Below are positions 62,435-64,000 of a stretch of DNA of 64,000 nucleotides, in pieces. The translations under genes were made by a program, and so were the position numbers. Within the stretch, counting starts at the first letter, position 1. Every line of letters starts with the position of its first letter. Below the pieces are notes generated by a model. That model did not search any database. It was not told the DNA's origin and worked only from the letters and a program-made list of their open reading frames with translations. Source of the DNA: Paenibacillus lactis (GTDB lineage: Bacteria; Bacillota; Bacilli; Paenibacillales; Paenibacillaceae); contig NZ_JAGGKI010000003.1 in assembly GCF_017873605.1 (NCBI RefSeq), forward strand, positions 535,473 through 599,472, written 5' to 3'.

Positions 62435-62509
62435 TGGCTGGGGATATAGGATTCGAACCTATGCATGACGGAGTCAAAGTCCGTTGCCTTACCGCTTGGC
62501 TAATCCCCA
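62435..62509 (-). tRNA. tRNA-Gln (TTG)
   Basis: Loop CTTTGAC gives TTG; acceptor TGGGGAT/ATCCCCA; CCA is encoded. Confidence 0.94.
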
Positions 62510-62525
62510 ATATGATTTTGAAATA

Positions 62526-62602
62526 TGGGGCGATCGATGGGACTTGAACCCACGAATGCCGGAGCCACAATCCGGTGCGTTAACCCCTTCGCCACGACCG
62601 CC
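62526..62602 (-). tRNA. tRNA-His (GTG)
   Basis: Loop TTGTGGC gives GTG; the extra 5' G typical of tRNA-His pairs with C73; CCA is encoded. Confidence 0.94.
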
Positions 62603-62621
62603 ATATTTATAAATTTTCGAT

Positions 62622-62695
62622 TGGCAGGGGCAGCAGGAATTGAACCCACACTAACGGTTTTGGAGACCGCTGTTCTACCTTTAAACTATGCCCCT
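62622..62695 (-). tRNA. tRNA-Trp (CCA)
   Basis: Loop CTCCAAA gives CCA anticodon; acceptor AGGGGCA/TGCCCCT; CCA end is encoded. This is the ligand of the trpS T-box. Confidence 0.94.
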
Positions 62696-62702
62696 ATAAA
62701 AC

Positions 62703-62788
62703 TGGTGGAGGATGATGGATTCGAACCACCGAACTCGTAAGAGAACAGATTTACAGTCTGCTGCGTTTGGCCACTTCGCTAATCCTCC
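62703..62788 (-). tRNA. tRNA-Tyr (GTA)
   Basis: Loop CTGTAAA gives GTA; long variable arm of class II tRNA; acceptor GGAGGAT/ATCCTCC; CCA is encoded. Confidence 0.94.
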
Positions 62789-62792
62789 ATAG

Positions 62793-62868
<76 letters not shown>

Positions 62869-62886
62869 GTATGCAATTGTGAAACA

Positions 62887-62962
<76 letters not shown>

Positions 62963-63027
62963 TTACGCTCTTCGTGACTTCGACGAATCCCATATCGGAC
63001 ACTCATCTCATCCCAAAAGTTAAAAAA

Positions 63028-63104
63028 TGGCGGAACTGACGGGATTCGAACCCGCGATCTCCTGCGTGACAGGCAGGCATGTTAGGCCTCTACACCACAG
63101 TTCC
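63028..63104 (-). tRNA. tRNA-Asp (GTC)
   Basis: Loop CTGTCAC gives GTC; acceptor GGAACTG/CAGTTCC; CCA is encoded. Confidence 0.94.
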
Positions 63105-63130
63105 ACGAGGCACTATCGCTAATGCGATAT

Positions 63131-63210
<80 letters not shown>

Positions 63211-63239
63211 CCATTATAAAAGGGTTACATTGTTATTTA

Positions 63240-63315
63240 TGGTGGAGGCTGAGGGGATCGAACCCCCGACCCTCTGCTTGTAAGGCAGATGCTCTCCCAG
63301 CTGAGCTAAGCCTCC
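63240..63315 (-). tRNA. tRNA-Val (TAC)
   Basis: Loop CTTACAA gives TAC; acceptor GGAGGCT/AGCCTCC; CCA is encoded. Confidence 0.94.
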
Positions 63316-63380
63316 GTAACAAAGCGATTTCTATCATACCAGATAACCGGCGACGAAATCAAGTCTTTTTAAAAGAAAGA

Positions 63381-63455
63381 TGGTGACCCGTAGGGGATTC
63401 GAACCCCTGTTACCTCCGTGAAAGGGAGGTGTCTTAACCCCTTGACCAACGGGCC
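63381..63455 (-). tRNA. tRNA-Glu (TTC)
   Basis: Loop CTTTCAC gives TTC; acceptor GGCCCGT/ACGGGTC with a G-U pair; CCA is encoded. Confidence 0.94.
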
Positions 63456-63470
63456 TTACTTAAATAATAG

Positions 63471-63562
63471 TGGCGGAGAGAGAGGGATTCGAACCCTCGA
63501 GACGCTTTTGACGCCTACACGATTTCCAATCGTGCTCCTTCGGCCAACTCGGACACCTCTCC
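63471..63562 (-). tRNA. tRNA-Ser (GGA)
   Basis: Loop TTGGAAA gives GGA; long variable arm; acceptor GGAGAGG/TCTCTCC; CCA is encoded. Confidence 0.94.
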
Positions 63563-63567
63563 ATAAA

Positions 63568-63643
63568 TGGCTCCCCGAACAGGACTCGAACCTGTGACAA
63601 CTCGATTAACAGTCGAGTGCTCTACCAACTGAGCTATCAGGGA
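63568..63643 (-). tRNA. tRNA-Asn (GTT)
   Basis: Loop CTGTTAA gives GTT; CCA is encoded. First tRNA after the 23S gene. Confidence 0.94.
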
Positions 63644-63807
63644 ACATTATTCAGTTCAAGTGATGATTTGATCACCTGAAAACTAGATACGAAACGTCTT
63701 TGCGTTGATTAGAATCCGTAGCATTGTCCCAATGTGGTATCGGGGTCCCCGAAAAGTATTCGGCATCCGCTTCAAAGCTTCGCTTCACTTTTTGGGGTGT
63801 TGTTTAG

Positions 63808-64000
63808 GATAAGCCCTCGACCGATTAGTATTGGTCAGCTCCATGCATTGCTGCACTTCCACCTCCAACCTATCTACCTCGTCGTCTTCAAGGGGTCTTA
63901 CTAATTGGGAAATCTCATCTTGAGGGGGGCTTCACGCTTAGATGCTTTCAGCGCTTATCCCGTCCGTACGTAGCTACCCAGCCATGCTCCTGGCGGAACA
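63808..64000 (-). rRNA. 23S ribosomal RNA, 3' end (partial)
   Basis: The minus strand holds the conserved 3' end of 23S rRNA, including GACCAATACTAATCGGTCGA near 63820-63838. The gene extends off the right edge. The exact 3' end is estimated. No 5S gene is visible in the 164 bases between it and tRNA-Asn. Confidence 0.9.

Overview
The window looks like chromosomal DNA of an endospore-forming Paenibacillus-type bacterium (Bacillota, Paenibacillaceae). Supporting evidence: sporulation genes (sda, two alpha/beta SASPs, sspI, ylbJ, yunB, a YjcZ-type peptide); a Bacillus-type DnaB replication initiation protein; a SAM-I riboswitch and a tryptophan T-box; AGGAGG ribosome binding sites with frequent TTG/GTG starts; a trnD-like tRNA array; and MqnE, which points to menaquinone synthesis by the futalosine route. 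Base composition is near or slightly above 50% G+C by eye, apart from one AT-rich islet at about 8.2-8.9 kb. I see no prophage, insertion sequence, CRISPR array or plasmid gene. Most of the window is ordinary core genome.

Layout. 1-6.3 kb: the dnaB 5' part running off the left edge, yuiB, hemQ (coproheme decarboxylase), a small gene, a type II NADH dehydrogenase (yumB) and ferredoxin-NADP reductase (yumC). 6.5-9.0 kb: sda behind a cluster of DnaA boxes, a short YheC/YheD ATP-grasp gene, a small membrane protein, and an AT-rich islet with a 70-residue protein coupled to a broken membrane-protein gene. 9.1-12.9 kb: yutM, mqnE, yutJ, yuzB and yutI (Fe-S assembly, menaquinone, NADH oxidation). 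12.9-17.7 kb: an SDR enzyme, metNIQ under a SAM riboswitch, and a HEPN protein. 17.7-25.7 kb: a UbiD-family decarboxylase, ctaA, a thioredoxin, a DUF2515 protein, a MurJ-like flippase, a DUF456 protein and a HAD phosphatase. 25.8-35.1 kb: an AHSA1 protein, a class B penicillin-binding protein with two membrane-protein genes, an MFS transporter, a YjcZ peptide, a Toprim protein, sco and ctaB, and an alpha/beta SASP. 35.2-44.9 kb: trpS with its T-box, an aldose epimerase, a second SASP, pepF, yycC, DUF2225, a truncated haemoglobin, ylbJ and NAD kinase. 45-56.8 kb: yutD, lipA, a LytH/YunA endopeptidase, yunB, an autoregulated arsR-AHSA1 pair, a TrmH methyltransferase, ktrA/C, sspI, prfC, zwf and a ywmB-like gene. 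56.9-61.7 kb: a Lia-type envelope-stress cluster (liaI, pspA, pspC, pspA, liaF, liaS, liaR). 62.1-64 kb: sixteen tRNAs following the 3' end of a 23S rRNA gene, all on the minus strand.

How genes work together. Respiratory metabolism is prominent: NADH dehydrogenases (yumB, yutJ), menaquinone synthesis (mqnE, perhaps the UbiD-family enzyme), haem synthesis and modification (hemQ, ctaA, ctaB) and copper delivery to oxidase (sco). The yui-yum-yut-yun genes match a block that is contiguous in Bacillus subtilis but here is split by about 32 kb of other genes. The most interesting regulatory region is upstream of sda: several DnaA boxes next to an AT-rich stretch, consistent with DnaA control of the replication checkpoint on sporulation.
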